A DNA stretch of 64,000 bases from Microbacterium telephonicum (GCF_003651225.1 NZ_RCDB01000001.1:558001-622000), one strand, 5' to 3'; counted from the first letter of the stretch, positions 25,506 through 34,984 are shown. Made by a program: numbers and translations. The notes: generated by a model not told the origin, from the sequence alone.

Positions 25506-26222
25506 TCACCGGCGGTCGTCGGTGGTCTGTCCGTAGACGTTCTGGTAGCGGTGGTAGAGCGCGTCGATGCTCTCCTGCGGGATCGGGATCAGCTCGCCGC
25601 CCTGCTTCGCGATGTGCACCGTGCGGGCGACGTCTTCGAGCATCACCGCCGCCTTCACCGCATCCTTCGCCGTCGCCCCGATCGTGAACGGCCCATGGTT
25701 GCGCATGAGCACCGCCCGCGACCGGTGACCGGTCAACGTGTCCACGATGCCCCGCCCGATCGAATCGTCCCCGATGATCGCGAACGGCCCCACCGGGATC
25801 GGCCCGCCGAACTCATCGGCCATCGCCGTGATCACACACGGGATCTCCTCACCTCGCGCCGCCCACGCCACCGCGTAATCCGAATGCGTGTGCACCACCC
25901 CGCCGACCTCAGGCATGTTCCGATACACGTACGCGTGCGCCGCGGTATCCGACGACGGCGACCGATCCGCACCCGGCGTCCCCGGCACCACGTTCCCGTC
26001 CAGATCGCACAGGATCATGTTCTCCGGAGCCAGATCGTCATACGACACCCCCGACGGCTTGATCACGAACAGATCCGCACCGGGAACCCGCCCCGACACG
26101 TTCCCACCCGTCCACACCACCAACCCGTACCGCACCAACTCTGCATGCAGCCCCGCGACCTCGGCACGCGTCCGCGCGATCGCGACCTCGAGGCGGGCGT
26201 TGTCTTCGGCGACCTGGCTCAT
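25506..26222 (-). CDS. araD: L-ribulose-5-phosphate 4-epimerase
   Basis: This 238-residue class II aldolase-fold enzyme converts L-ribulose 5-phosphate to D-xylulose 5-phosphate. Zinc ligands His111, His113 (VVHTHSDYA) and His176 (MRNHGPF) line up with those known in the E. coli enzyme. The phosphate-binding VWTGGNVSGR and IKPSG and the SSDTAAH motif are also present. It lacks araA and araB neighbours. Its codons favour GAT, CGG and GGG far more than the flanking genes, which suggests a recent arrival or gene replacement. A perfect TGTTACC-GGTAACA palindrome stands nine bases before the start. Confidence 0.93.
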   Translation of the reverse strand: MSQVAEDNARLEVAIARTRAEVAGLHAELVRYGLVVWTGGNVSGRVPGADLFVIKPSGVSYDDLAPENMILCDLDGNVVPGTPGADRSPSSDTAAHAYVYRNMPEVGGVVHTHSDYAVAWAARGEEIPCVITAMADEFGGPIPVGPFAIIGDDSIGRGIVDTLTGHRSRAVLMRNHGPFTIGATAKDAVKAAVMLEDVARTVHIAKQGGELIPIPQESIDALYHRYQNVYGQTTDDRR

Positions 26223-26230
26223 GGGCGATA

Positions 26231-26244
26231 TGTTACCGGTAACA
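26231..26244. promoter_or_regulatory. LacI/GntR-type operator before araD
   Basis: TGTTACCGGTAACA (26231-26244) is a perfect 14-base palindrome directly upstream of the araD start codon at 26222. Even palindromes with a CG-containing centre are typical of LacI-family sites. No local LacI gene is near, so control may come from elsewhere. Confidence 0.65.
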
Positions 26245-26273
26245 GGTCGGCGGGGAAAGCCTCAACTCCACTG

Positions 26274-26621
26274 TCAGACGAGCCCACCCGACGCTCCGAC
26301 CAGCACGATCGCGACGGCGAGCACGGCGGTCGCGATCGTCACGAGTGCCATCCCGAGCAGAAGCCCCGCCCCCGGCATCCGAGCGCGGTCTCCGTCTCGC
26401 AGCAGCGCGGCGGATGCGGCGCGGTAGCGCCGCCGAGCGGCGACCCAGACGAGCGCGGCGACGACGAGGCCCGTCATCCCCGCCAGGATCCACCACGGGT
26501 CTCCGAGGGCGACCGGCAGCAGCCGCATGCTCACGAGCGAGCCGACGCCCAGGGCGAGCGCCGTGCGGCGCCAGGCGAGCTCGGTGCGCTCGGGCTGCAG
26601 GCCGGGGTCGAAGACGCTCAT
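26274..26621 (-). CDS. DUF202 family membrane protein
   Basis: This 115-residue protein opens with the family signature DPGLQPERTELAWRRTALAL and has three hydrophobic segments (about 28-45, 48-63 and 90-112). DUF202 proteins are small inner-membrane proteins of unknown role. The start overlaps the stop of a second DUF202 protein by ATGA. Such tandem pairs (YidG/YidH-like) are common. Confidence 0.9.
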   Translation of the reverse strand: MSVFDPGLQPERTELAWRRTALALGVGSLVSMRLLPVALGDPWWILAGMTGLVVAALVWVAARRRYRAASAALLRDGDRARMPGAGLLLGMALVTIATAVLAVAIVLVGASGGLV

Positions 26622-26986
26622 CGCAGCACGACCGACAGCAGCACCAATAGGCCCGCGGCCGTCACCGCCACTCCGAGGAACGGTCCGAGCAGCGACGGAG
26701 GCAGGGGAGCGTTCAGCCGCAGCGCCCGTTCGGTGCGCATCCAGCTCGACCAGGCGAGCGCCGAGGTCAGCACGGCGGAGATCACGAGCACGAGCGATGC
26801 CGCCAACCGCAGCTGCGGATGCAGGTCGAGCCCGAGCACCTCCAGCGCGACGCCGCCCGCGAGCAAAGCGAGCGCCGTGCGGATCCACGCCAGGAACGTG
26901 CGTTCGTTGGCGAGGCTGAACCGCGCGTCGGGTTCGTCGCCGTGCCGGTAGACCGCTGCCGGGAACCGCCGGTCGGATGTCGTCAT
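26618..26986 (-). CDS. YidH-like DUF202 membrane protein
   Basis: This 122-residue protein has the signature FSLANERTFLAWIRTALALLAGGVA and three membrane segments (about 33-55, 60-80 and 95-118). Its function is unknown. I chose the ATG at 26986 because GGAGGTGGAC precedes it. It is translationally coupled to the following DUF202 gene and probably forms a membrane complex with it, which is an inference. Confidence 0.9.
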   Translation of the reverse strand: MTTSDRRFPAAVYRHGDEPDARFSLANERTFLAWIRTALALLAGGVALEVLGLDLHPQLRLAASLVLVISAVLTSALAWSSWMRTERALRLNAPLPPSLLGPFLGVAVTAAGLLVLLSVVLR

Positions 26987-27061
26987 GTCCACCTCCGTCG
27001 CCCTCACCCTCGCGCATGCAGGTGAACGCATGCGCGAGGACGGAGGGGCGGAAGGCCCGGC

Positions 27062-29443
27062 TCAGTGCGCGGGCTGGGCCTGACCGAGGCGCAGCCAGGT
27101 GTCGACGACCGTGTCGGGGTTCAGTGACACGCTCTCGATGCCCTGCGCGACGAGCCACTCGGCGAGGTCGGGATGATCCGACGGGCCCTGACCGCAGATG
27201 CCGACGTACTTTCCGCGCCGCCGGCACGCCTCGATCGCCATCGACAGCAGCTTCAGCACCGCCGGGTCGCGCTCGTCGAACGTGTCGGCCACGAGGGCGC
27301 TGTCGCGGTCGAGGCCGAGCGTGAGCTGGGTCATGTCGTTCGAGCCGATCGAGAAGCCGTCGAAGAACTCGAGGTAGTCGTCGGCGAGCAGCGCGTTGGT
27401 GGGCAGCTCGCACATCATGATGACCTTGAGCTCGTCGACGCCACGACGCAGACCGTTCTCGGCGAGCAGCTCGACGACCGAGTGGCCCTCGCCGACGGTG
27501 CGCACGAACGGCACCATCACCTGCACGTTCGTGAACCCCATCTCCTCGCGCACGTACCGCAGTGCCTCGCACTCCATGTCGAAGCACTCCCGGAAGTCCG
27601 GCGAGATGTACCGCGAGGCGCCGCGGTACCCGATCATCGGGTTCTCCTCCTCGGGCTCGTACAGTTCGCCGCCGATGAGGTTGGCGTACTCGTTGGATTT
27701 GAAGTCGCTCATCCGCACGATCACGGGCTCGGGGGCGAAGGCCGCCGCGATCATCGAGACGCCCTCGGCGACGCGGCGCACGAAGTAGTCGCGCGGCGAT
27801 GCGTACGCGGCGATGCGTGCGGCGACCTCGGCCTCGACGTCGTCCGGCAGGCTCTCGAACTCGAGCAGGGCGCGGGGATGGATGCCGATCTGCCGGTTGA
27901 TGATGAACTCGAGGCGCGCGAGCCCGACGCCCCGGTGCGGCAGTCGGGAGAACGAGAACGCCTGGTCGGGTGTGCCGACGTTCATCATGATCTTCACGGG
28001 CGACTCCGGCATCGCGTCGAGGTGCGTCTCCTCCTCGGCGTAGTCGAGCAGCCCTTCGTAGACGAACCCGGTGTCGCCCTCGGCGCACGAGACGGTGACC
28101 TCCTGGCCGTCCCGCAGCGTGCGGGAGGCGTCGCCGGTGCCGACGACGGCCGGGATGCCGAGCTCGCGCGCGATGATCGCCGCGTGGCAGGTGCGCCCGC
28201 CGCGGTTGGTGACGATCGCCGAGGCGCGCTTCATGATCGGCTCCCAGTCGGGGTCGGTCATGTCGGCGACCAGCACGTCTCCGGGCTGGAACGCCGCCAT
28301 CTGCGACACGTCGGTGAGCACGCGTACCGGCCCTGCGCCGATGCGCTGCCCGATGGCGCGACCCGCCGTCGCGACGGTGCCGGTCTCGTGCAGCTTGAAG
28401 CGGCGGATGACGTTGGCCGACTCCCGCGAGACGACGGTCTCGGGTCGCGCCTGCAGGATGTACAGCTTCCCGTCGACGCCGTCGCGTCCCCATTCGATGT
28501 CCATCGGGCGCCCGTAGTGGTCCTCGATCACGAGCGCGTGACGGGCGAGTTCCGTGACCTCGTCATCCGTGATCGAGAACCGGCCCCGGTCGGATGCCGG
28601 CACGTCGACGAACGCGGTGCTCGCTCCCGCCTCGCGGCTGTCGGTGTAGCGCATCGCGATCGCCTTCTCGCCGACCGAGCGCTTGAGGATCGCCGCCTTC
28701 CCGGCGCGGAGGGCCGGCTTGGACACGTAGAACTCGTCGGGGTTGACTGCGCCCTGCACGACCGCTTCGCCGAGGCCGTACGCCGAGGTCACGAACACCG
28801 CGCGGTCGAATCCCGACTCGGTGTCGACCGTGAACATGACGCCGGAGGCGCCGATGTCGGAGCGGACCATGCGCTGCACGCCGGCCGAGAGGGCCACCTC
28901 GGCGTGCGCGAAGCCGTGGTGTACGCGGTAGGCGATCGCGCGGTCGTTGTAGAGGGACGCGAAGACGCGTCGCACCGCCTGCAGCACGTTGTCCACTCCG
29001 CCGACGTTGAGGAACGTCTCCTGCTGTCCGGCGAACGACGCGTCGGGGAGGTCTTCGGCGGTCGCGCTCGAGCGCACCGCCCAGGTCACGGTGTCGGGTT
29101 CGGGGTCGGTGGCCACGAGCCGGTCGTAGGCGTCGCGGATGTCGGCCTCGAGGTCGCCCGGCAGCGGGTGGTCCTCGATCCATCGGCGGATCTCGGTGCC
29201 GACCGCGGTGAGGGCGGTCACGTCGTCGACGTCGACGGTGTCGACCGCCTGCTGGATGCGGCGCTCCAGGCCGTCGTGGGCGAGGAACGCCCGGAATGCG
29301 TCGGCGGTGGTGGCGAAGCCGCGTGGCACACGCACGCCGAGGTCGGTGAGATGGGAGACCATCTCTCCCAGAGACGCGTTCTTGCCGCCGACCTGCGGCA
29401 GGTCGGCCATGCCGATGTTCTCGAACCAGAGGATGTTGGTCAC
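27062..29443 (-). CDS. ppsA: Phosphoenolpyruvate synthase
   Basis: PpsA converts pyruvate, ATP and water to PEP, AMP and phosphate for gluconeogenesis. The protein has 793 residues, the usual length. The N-terminal ATP-grasp domain shows [11 protein letters not shown] and [21 protein letters not shown]. The swivelling domain has [14 protein letters not shown], with the phosphorylated His420 and the regulatory Thr418. The C-terminal TIM barrel carries [15 protein letters not shown] and the catalytic Cys in GICGQGPSD. The regulatory protein gene lies 37 bases upstream on the same strand, so the enzyme and its regulator are co-transcribed. Confidence 0.97.
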   Translation of the reverse strand: MTNILWFENIGMADLPQVGGKNASLGEMVSHLTDLGVRVPRGFATTADAFRAFLAHDGLERRIQQAVDTVDVDDVTALTAVGTEIRRWIEDHPLPGDLEADIRDAYDRLVATDPEPDTVTWAVRSSATAEDLPDASFAGQQETFLNVGGVDNVLQAVRRVFASLYNDRAIAYRVHHGFAHAEVALSAGVQRMVRSDIGASGVMFTVDTESGFDRAVFVTSAYGLGEAVVQGAVNPDEFYVSKPALRAGKAAILKRSVGEKAIAMRYTDSREAGASTAFVDVPASDRGRFSITDDEVTELARHALVIEDHYGRPMDIEWGRDGVDGKLYILQARPETVVSRESANVIRRFKLHETGTVATAGRAIGQRIGAGPVRVLTDVSQMAAFQPGDVLVADMTDPDWEPIMKRASAIVTNRGGRTCHAAIIARELGIPAVVGTGDASRTLRDGQEVTVSCAEGDTGFVYEGLLDYAEEETHLDAMPESPVKIMMNVGTPDQAFSFSRLPHRGVGLARLEFIINRQIGIHPRALLEFESLPDDVEAEVAARIAAYASPRDYFVRRVAEGVSMIAAAFAPEPVIVRMSDFKSNEYANLIGGELYEPEEENPMIGYRGASRYISPDFRECFDMECEALRYVREEMGFTNVQVMVPFVRTVGEGHSVVELLAENGLRRGVDELKVIMMCELPTNALLADDYLEFFDGFSIGSNDMTQLTLGLDRDSALVADTFDERDPAVLKLLSMAIEACRRRGKYVGICGQGPSDHPDLAEWLVAQGIESVSLNPDTVVDTWLRLGQAQPAH

Positions 29444-29480
29444 TTCGGTCTCCTTGTCGTTCGCCGACCCGTCGTGCGGG

Positions 29481-30332
29481 TCAGGAGCGGAGTTTCAGGG
29501 TTTGCAGGATGACGGCGGACATCTCCTCGACGCTTTTCGTCGACGAGTTCAGGAACGGCACGCGGGTGCGGCGGTACAGGTCCTCCGCGCGCCGGAGTTC
29601 GAGGGTGCACTGCGCGAGGCTCGCGTAGGTGGAGTTCGGTCGACGCTCGTGACGCACCTGGCTCAGCCGCAGCGGCGTCGTGGTCAGGCCGAAGCAGCGC
29701 GCGGCGTAGGGCTGCACGAGCGAGGGCAGCCCGTCGGTGGGGAAGTCGTCGTCGGTGAGCGGATAGTTCGCGACGAGCAACCCGTACTGCAGGGCGAGGT
29801 ACATCGTCGTCGGGGTCTTGCCGCACCGGCTGGGGGCGATGATGATGACGTCGGCGAGGTCGAGGGCGCGCGCGCTCTGCCCGTCGTCGTGCTCGATCGC
29901 GTACTCGACGGCGCGCATGCGTGCGAAGTAGTGCTCGGTGTCGGCGAGGGTGTGGAACTGGCCGAGCTGCTCGGATGCCGTCGTGCCGAGCGTCTGTTCG
30001 AGTTCGGTCAGGTGGCCGCCGAGCAGGTCGATGCGGGTCGCGGGTGCCGCGGCGAGCACGGCGCTGACGGCGGCGTCCTTCGTCGTGGTGAACACGATCG
30101 GCTGAAGTCCCGCCTCGGCGGCGGCGGTGATGTCGGCGACGACGTGGGCGGCGCCGGTGGGCGTGTCGACGAACGGAATCGTGTGCCGTTGGAACGTGAA
30201 GCCCGGAAAGTTCGACAGCAGCGCACGACCGAGTGTCTCGGCGGTGATACCGGTGCTGTCCGACACGAAGTAGGCCGCGCGCGTCGTCCCGGGCGCGGCG
30301 ACGAGCGGCGGCGTGGGCGGATCGGAGAGCAT
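29481..30332 (-). CDS. ppsR: PEP synthase regulatory protein (kinase/pyrophosphorylase)
   Basis: This 283-residue DUF299 protein switches PEP synthase off and on by ADP-dependent phosphorylation and phosphate-dependent dephosphorylation of a Thr next to the catalytic His. The opening [21 protein letters not shown] and the P-loop-like [10 protein letters not shown] at 166-175 are family signatures. The C-terminal [14 protein letters not shown] and [14 protein letters not shown] are also typical. Its target peptide in the downstream PpsA keeps the Thr-Cys-His arrangement. An ATG at 30332 starts the frame. Confidence 0.95.
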   Translation of the reverse strand: MLSDPPTPPLVAAPGTTRAAYFVSDSTGITAETLGRALLSNFPGFTFQRHTIPFVDTPTGAAHVVADITAAAEAGLQPIVFTTTKDAAVSAVLAAAPATRIDLLGGHLTELEQTLGTTASEQLGQFHTLADTEHYFARMRAVEYAIEHDDGQSARALDLADVIIIAPSRCGKTPTTMYLALQYGLLVANYPLTDDDFPTDGLPSLVQPYAARCFGLTTTPLRLSQVRHERRPNSTYASLAQCTLELRRAEDLYRRTRVPFLNSSTKSVEEMSAVILQTLKLRS

Positions 30333-30416
30333 GCGTCGACGCTAGCGAGACCTGCCGCGGTTCTTTCGCCGATTCGGGGGTGAAGGAATCGCCGTTCTTG
30401 ACGCTCCGCCAAGAGT

Positions 30417-31754
30417 TCAGTCGGGAAGGCGCGATTTCCAGAGCTCGTCGACCGCCACCGCCGTTCCCAGGATGCGCTCCGCGGCCCGGTGCCCCGACAT
30501 CAGGGCGGCCGTCACGGTGGCCGGGTCGTCGGTCCAGGTCGCCTCGCCCGCGAGGTGCAGCACGCCGCCGACCGGCGTCGCGAGCGCGTCGTGGTCCTCG
30601 GGGCGACCGCCGACGGCGAGATACGCGTACGACCCGCGCGAGTACGGGTCGTCGCGCCATCGGGTGACGTGAACCGACGTCGGCGTGGTCACGGCGTCGC
30701 CGTAGAGACGGCGCAGCGCCGCGAGCACGTCGTCGGCGACCTGTTCGTCGCTCCGGTCGCGGATCAGGGCGGCGGTCGGCCCCGCGGCGAAGGTCAGCAG
30801 CGTCGGCGTGCCGTGGAGGGCGGTCAGGTCGTACCAGGAATGCCACGAGAGGCCGGCGGGTCCCTGCACGCGCAGCGCGTAGACATCGGCGTCCCAGAAG
30901 GCCTCGTCGAAACGCAGGAACACTTTCTCGAACTCGTTCATCTCCAGTCGCGTCAGGGCGGTCGCGATCGGCGCGGGCAGCGGCGGCGCGATCGTGAACG
31001 CGTCGGATCGCAGCACGCCGACGGGCACCGTGACGACGGCGTGGTCGGCGCTGAGCACCGTGTCGCCGACGGCGACCCGCACCCCCGCCGCATCCCACTC
31101 CACCCGCCGCACCTCGTGCCCGAGTCGGATGTCGAGATCCTGCGCCAGGTGGGCGGCGAGCTCGTCGTACCCGCGCGGGAAGACCACTTCGTCGCCGTCG
31201 ACCTGGTCGTCGTCGAGGCCGTGCGCGTCGAGCAGCGTGCTGTGCACGCCGTACTGCTCCTCGCTGCGGTGCCGCAGGAACTCCCGCACCCGCTCGGTCC
31301 GCTCCGCGTCCCACCCCGCCGACTCGAGCGCGCGCTCGCACGCCGTGTCGTATGACGTGCCGGGGGCGGATGCGGCGACCGCCGCGGCGAGCAGGCCGTC
31401 GACGGTGCGCACGTCATCCACGAACGCCTGCTGCTCGGCATCCGTCAGGCGTGTGCCCTCGGGGCCGAAGTACCGGATCGGCCGGCCGCCGGGCTGATAA
31501 CTGCCGACCGTGAACTCGATCGTCGGCATCCCGAACGCGGCCGCCGCCGCGGCGAGCGGGCTGTCGGTGATGCCGTGGATCCACGACGCGCCGAGGTCGG
31601 TGATCTGCCCGCCGCGCCGCTCGGTGTGCGTGCGCCCGCCGATGCGGTCCCGCGCCTCCAGCACCATCACGGTGCGTCCGCGTCCGCGCAGCAGTCGCGC
31701 GACGGTGAGCCCCGCCACTCCGGCGCCCACCACGATCGTGTCGATCTGCGTCAT
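30417..31754 (-). CDS. Flavin monoamine oxidase family protein
   Basis: This 445-residue FAD enzyme oxidises an amine or amino acid with oxygen or another acceptor. The dinucleotide motif [15 protein letters not shown] and the [13 protein letters not shown] motif lie at the N-terminus, LGASWIHGI follows, and the C-terminal LHLAGEATW forms the second FAD contact. It resembles polyamine- or monoamine-oxidase-like bacterial proteins. No signal peptide is visible. It is divergent from a MarR gene, which may regulate it. Confidence 0.92.
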   Translation of the reverse strand: MTQIDTIVVGAGVAGLTVARLLRGRGRTVMVLEARDRIGGRTHTERRGGQITDLGASWIHGITDSPLAAAAAAFGMPTIEFTVGSYQPGGRPIRYFGPEGTRLTDAEQQAFVDDVRTVDGLLAAAVAASAPGTSYDTACERALESAGWDAERTERVREFLRHRSEEQYGVHSTLLDAHGLDDDQVDGDEVVFPRGYDELAAHLAQDLDIRLGHEVRRVEWDAAGVRVAVGDTVLSADHAVVTVPVGVLRSDAFTIAPPLPAPIATALTRLEMNEFEKVFLRFDEAFWDADVYALRVQGPAGLSWHSWYDLTALHGTPTLLTFAAGPTAALIRDRSDEQVADDVLAALRRLYGDAVTTPTSVHVTRWRDDPYSRGSYAYLAVGGRPEDHDALATPVGGVLHLAGEATWTDDPATVTAALMSGHRAAERILGTAVAVDELWKSRLPD

Positions 31755-31834
31755 CGCGATCCTCCCTGGTCTCGGTCAGCGTAGTCTCGCGCCGATGCGC
31801 CGCCGGCACGCGGGGCGCTGATAGATTCCCGAGG

Positions 31835-32320
31835 ATGGAAACGCACGCCTCCTACTGGTTCGGCGCATCGGACGACGAGCAGCGCTCGACCACCGTCATG
31901 GAGGCGATGCGGCTGTACCGCGCGGCCGAGGTCGCGATGCGCCGTCGCACGCAGCGCTCGATGGACATGGGTGAGAACGAACTGCTCGTGCTGCGCTTCC
32001 TCTCCCGCGCGCGGCTGCGCGACGAGCCGGTCACTCCGATCACGCTGAGTCGGTATCTCGGTATCACGTCCGCATCGACGACGGCGCTGCTCGACCGGCT
32101 CGAGATGTCGGGGCATGTGCACCGTACCCCGAATCCGCGCGACCGCCGCAGTGTGCTCATCACTGTGAGCGACAAGTCCGAGTCGGAGATCCGCGGCACC
32201 CTCGGCGCGATGCACGAGCGCATGATGGCGATCGTGCGGGGGATGGGCGAAGGGGAACGGGCCACCGTCATCGCCTTCCTCGACGCGATGCGCGACGCGG
32301 TCGACCACGTCGACCACTGA
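31835..32320 (+). CDS. MarR-family regulator (first of a convergent pair)
   Basis: This 161-residue winged-helix protein has the recognition region ITLSRYLGITSASTTALLDRLE followed by the wing RTPNPRDRRSVLITV. It shares the ITSASTTALLDRLE block with the convergent MarR gene seven bases downstream, so they are likely paralogues. TAGATT (31822-31827) ends seven bases before the ATG and suggests leaderless translation. The divergent amine oxidase is one possible target. Confidence 0.88.
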   Translation: METHASYWFGASDDEQRSTTVMEAMRLYRAAEVAMRRRTQRSMDMGENELLVLRFLSRARLRDEPVTPITLSRYLGITSASTTALLDRLEMSGHVHRTPNPRDRRSVLITVSDKSESEIRGTLGAMHERMMAIVRGMGEGERATVIAFLDAMRDAVDHVDH

Positions 32321-32327
32321 CCCGAAA

Positions 32328-32822
32328 TCAGCCGGCGCGGCGCCGTGGTTCCCGCTCCTCCTCCGCGATGGCGTCGGCGGCCTCGGCGAGGTGGTCGAAG
32401 AAACGCGCGACGGCATCGCGTTCGAACGGGCTGAGCTCCGACGCGATGCGTCGGGTCTCATCGGTGAACGCCCCCACGGTGGAGTCCACGAGCTCTTCGG
32501 CGTGCGCGGTCGCGGTGATGTGCAGACTGCGCCGATCGGACGGATGCCGGGCGCGCTCGATCGCGCCCGACTTCTCGAGGCGGTCCAGCAGCGCCGTGGT
32601 CGACGCCGAGGTGATGCCCAGATGGCGGGCGATGAGCGTCGGGGTGACGGCGCGGGAATCGTCCCGTTCGGTCATGAGGAACTGCACGATGCGCAGCTCG
32701 TTGTCGGTCATCCCGCTGTTCTGGCGGGCGCGTGCGTTCATCGCATCGTGCGCGAGTCGGTAGCGCGCCAAGGCGCTCGTCACTCGGCGCGAGATGGCGT
32801 CGGCGTCGTTTTCTTCATCCAT
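32328..32822 (-). CDS. MarR-family regulator (second of a convergent pair)
   Basis: The protein has 164 residues with a winged helix at about 60-115 (IARHLGITSASTTALLDRLEKSG, then HPSDRRSLHITAT). It is divergent from the small-protein cluster starting at 32927. The gap carries an AT-rich palindrome over a TTGACT box, a likely site for this protein, so it may control the first DUF7882-like operon and itself. Confidence 0.88.
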   Translation of the reverse strand: MDEENDADAISRRVTSALARYRLAHDAMNARARQNSGMTDNELRIVQFLMTERDDSRAVTPTLIARHLGITSASTTALLDRLEKSGAIERARHPSDRRSLHITATAHAEELVDSTVGAFTDETRRIASELSPFERDAVARFFDHLAEAADAIAEEEREPRRRAG

Positions 32823-32862
32823 TGAGTCATCCCTTTGGTGCTCCCAACGTAGCAGAAAAATA

Positions 32863-32896
32863 TAGTTTGACTAACTAGTTGTTTCGTGAGTAACGT
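32863..32896 (+). promoter_or_regulatory. AT-rich promoter with MarR-type operator
   Basis: TAGTT (32863-32867) and AACTA (32873-32877) pair around TGACT, and AACTAGTT (32873-32880) is itself a palindrome. TTGACT (32867-32872) and TAACGT (32891-32896) are 18 bases apart and form a plausible promoter toward 32927. The strong AT content stands out against the surroundings. The divergent MarR protein is the likely binder. Confidence 0.55.
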
Positions 32897-32926
32897 TCCT
32901 GGCAACACAAAGAAGGGATCGAGACC

Positions 32927-33262
32927 ATGGGTCGCCTGTACTACGGAAGCTCGCCCGATCCGATCGAGATGTCGGACCGCGTGCTGGCTCATCTCAAGGT
33001 CGTGATCTCGACCAAGCTCCGTCGCTCCGAGAGCTTCCCGCTGTCGTGGGACCGCGACGGCGAGCGGTCGACGCTCTGGCTGCACTGCTCGATCCCGTTG
33101 CGGTTCGAGGTGTCCGCCGAGGCTGCCGGCGCCATCGACCGCGTCTACCTCAACGAGCTCGCGAAGGCGGCCAACTCATCGGGCGGGATCGTCGTCGACC
33201 TCGACGCGGAGGACAAGACCGCAAAGGTCGACCGGCCCGCGAAGCTGGTGCGTGCGGCATGA
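32927..33262 (+). CDS. DUF7882-like small protein, paralogue 1
   Basis: The 111-residue protein opens MGRLYYGSSPDPIEMSDRVLAHLKVVISTKLRRSESF, read in pieces as the family pattern of DRVLAHL, KLRR and a later FxLSW. NELAKAANSSGGIVV is the conserved C-terminal part. It is the most diverged of three local paralogues and lacks the R/K-YxG and PEP tail of the others. The family is typical of Microbacteriaceae and is often mislabelled as DNA ligase; no ligase motif is present. It has no signal or membrane segment. The stop overlaps the next gene by ATGA. Confidence 0.82.
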   Translation: MGRLYYGSSPDPIEMSDRVLAHLKVVISTKLRRSESFPLSWDRDGERSTLWLHCSIPLRFEVSAEAAGAIDRVYLNELAKAANSSGGIVVDLDAEDKTAKVDRPAKLVRAA

Positions 33263-33618
33263 CCCTCACGACCGACGACAGGCCCGAGGCGGAGGGGCAC
33301 GGCGCACGCGATCGCGGGCGCATCACCTGGGCCACGGTCGACAGTGGCTTCCACGTCGCCAGCACGGCCGGAAATTTCGTGGGGTCGGTGTACACCACGG
33401 AGTCGGGCGCCTTCGTGGCCTATGACGGGACCTCGACGCCTCTCGGCCGCTACCAGACGCGTGAGGCCGCGCAGTCGGCGGTCGAGGCGTGGGAGCCGCC
33501 GGAGGAGCGTGCGCGCAAGCTCGCGCTCGACCGTTCGATGCTGCCCGCCGCCACCGTTTCTGCGGTCGTGGCAGGCGGAGTCGCAGCGATGGCGGGCCTG
33601 CTCGCGCCGTTGCTGTGA
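33259..33618 (+). CDS. Small protein of unknown function with C-terminal membrane segment
   Basis: The 119-residue protein has three parts: a polar start (1-25), a beta-rich core (GFHVASTAGNFVGSVYTT, then FVAYDGTSTPLGRYQTREAAQSAVEAW), and a terminal hydrophobic stretch (about 100-118) that would anchor it in the membrane. It is translationally coupled to paralogue 1 by ATGA, so the two are likely partners. I do not recognise the family. Confidence 0.75.
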   Translation: MTLTTDDRPEAEGHGARDRGRITWATVDSGFHVASTAGNFVGSVYTTESGAFVAYDGTSTPLGRYQTREAAQSAVEAWEPPEERARKLALDRSMLPAATVSAVVAGGVAAMAGLLAPLL

Positions 33619-33622
33619 ACGC

Positions 33623-33967
33623 TCAGGCGAGCGCAGCTCGCGCCTCGTCCGTTTTGCGCTGCAGGTGAGCGCACAGCTCCGACAGAGTGAGCAGATCGGC
33701 CGAGAGCTTGGCCACTCCGACCGCGTCGAGATCGAACGACTCGGAGCGTGGCTCGAAGGTCACGACCCAGCGGGGGATTCCGGCGTCGACGACCGGCTGG
33801 ATGTAGGTCACCGTGGACGCGGTGCGCAACGACACGACGACCAGCCCGGAATCGGGGCCCGCGACGTAGTTCTGTTCGAGCACCGCGACGTCGGGGTAGA
33901 TACCCTGCTGTCTGAGGATGAACTCGGTCACCCACGACTCCACGGTCGCCTGGTCGCGGTACGGCAT
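33623..33967 (-). CDS. Small protein of unknown function
   Basis: This 114-residue soluble protein starts MPYRDQATVESWVTEFILRQ and continues with a beta-strand pattern (SGLVVVSLRT, TVTYIQPVV, RWVVTFEPRS). It ends in a helix rich in Leu and Lys. No catalytic motif is seen. It converges with the preceding gene and is divergent from paralogue 2. Similar proteins may accompany DUF7882-like genes in relatives, which I cannot check. Confidence 0.68.
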   Translation of the reverse strand: MPYRDQATVESWVTEFILRQQGIYPDVAVLEQNYVAGPDSGLVVVSLRTASTVTYIQPVVDAGIPRWVVTFEPRSESFDLDAVGVAKLSADLLTLSELCAHLQRKTDEARAALA

Positions 33968-34065
33968 GGCACCTCACTCGGGGGGAAGACGACGCCGACG
34001 GCGCCTCCCCTCACCCTAAGCCACTCGCGGTCTGCGGGCCGCACCCCCGGAGGAGAAAGATTCGA

Positions 34066-34392
34066 ATGGGCAGCCTGACTTATGAGGGATCCGTCAAGGT
34101 CGACTTCGACGATCGGGTGCTCGCGCACCTGCAGGTCGTGATCGGTTCCAAGCTGCGTCGCGGTGAGGCCTTCTTCTTCAGCTGGCGCGAGGACAGAAGC
34201 CTGGGAGACGGTCGCTCGAGCGTCTGGCTCAACCCGCGGTGCTCCCTCGTCTTCAAGTACTTCGGGTCGCGTGCGCCGCGGCTCAACGCCGCATGGATCG
34301 ATGCACTCGCCGACACCGCCAACACCCCCGGCGGTCTGTACGTCGTGCCCGAGCCGGCCGACGTCCCCACTCTCGGCGACGACGCCGACTGA
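34066..34392 (+). CDS. DUF7882-like small protein, paralogue 2
   Basis: The 108-residue protein closely matches paralogue 3. Shared blocks are DRVLAHLQVVIG, KLRRGE, FSW, LGDGRSSVWLNP, a LVFKYFG strand, LNAAWIDALADTAN and PGGLYVVPEP. It is probably cytoplasmic, with an acidic tail. GGAGGAG lies before the ATG. Its function is unknown; the small size and conserved Trp/Tyr/Arg suggest a binding fold rather than an enzyme, which is only an impression. Confidence 0.82.
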   Translation: MGSLTYEGSVKVDFDDRVLAHLQVVIGSKLRRGEAFFFSWREDRSLGDGRSSVWLNPRCSLVFKYFGSRAPRLNAAWIDALADTANTPGGLYVVPEPADVPTLGDDAD

Positions 34393-34477
34393 CGCTCGAC
34401 CTCTCGAACGGGGCACAGGGAACGCCCCCGCGCGCGATTCGGCGTGGCGGGGGCGTCCGTGTGCACGACGACGCGTC

Positions 34478-34705
34478 TCAGGTCACGCCGCCGGCGTCTT
34501 CTGCGGTGCCGTCGCCCGTGCCCGTCTCGGCGGCGATCCGATCGGCCGCCGCGCTGTCGACGAGCGCGTCGTCGGCATCAGGGTCGAGTGCGGTCTCCCC
34601 GTCGACCTCGACCGTGACGTCGTCGTCGCGGACGGCATCCGCCTCGACATCGGAGTCGTCCCCACCTGCCAGCGGCGGGAACGGCACCATCGGATTGCCC
34701 GTCAC
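34478..34705 (-). CDS. Small acidic protein downstream of csbD
   Basis: The 75-residue frame is very rich in Asp, Glu, Ala and Val (DDSDVEADAVRDDDVTVEVDG). The GTG at 34705 overlaps the csbD stop by GTGA, which supports translation. An ATG five codons on is an alternative. Its low complexity gives no functional clue. It could be a chance frame, but the overlap and the codon pattern favour a gene. Confidence 0.5.
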   Translation of the reverse strand: MTGNPMVPFPPLAGGDDSDVEADAVRDDDVTVEVDGETALDPDADDALVDSAAADRIAAETGTGDGTAEDAGGVT

Positions 34706-34872
34706 TTGAAGGCGTCCTTCGCCTTCTCGCCGGCCTGCTTGACGTCGGCCTTCACCTGGTCGGCCTGGCCCTCGGCCTCGAGGCGCTCGTTGCCTGTCAC
34801 CTTGCCGGCGGCTTCCTTGGCCTTGCCGCCGAGGTCTTCGGCGGTGTTCTTGATCTTGTCGTCGAAACCCAT
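34702..34872 (-). CDS. CsbD-family stress protein
   Basis: This 56-residue soluble protein has the family pattern MGFDDKIKNTAEDLGGKAKE, with repeated helices continuing KVTGNERLEAEGQADQ. CsbD proteins are small, charged, general-stress proteins of unknown mechanism, often under alternative sigma factors. AAAGGAG stands before the ATG. A small acidic protein follows by overlap. Confidence 0.93.
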   Translation of the reverse strand: MGFDDKIKNTAEDLGGKAKEAAGKVTGNERLEAEGQADQVKADVKQAGEKAKDAFK

Positions 34873-34984
34873 GGTGTTCTCCTTTCGACGCCGCCGGCGG
34901 ATCACCGGCGACCTGTGCACGACGCTAGGTGTGGGCGCCGCCGCGACCGACCCCCTTGACAGGCTCGGTGGGTGTTGATCCGCT

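Noticed and set aside
26274..28493. A 739-codon minus frame joining the DUF202 protein to upstream sequence
   Set aside because: Only the last 115 codons are a real protein (DUF202). The rest is an alternative frame of ppsA and of the first DUF202 gene.
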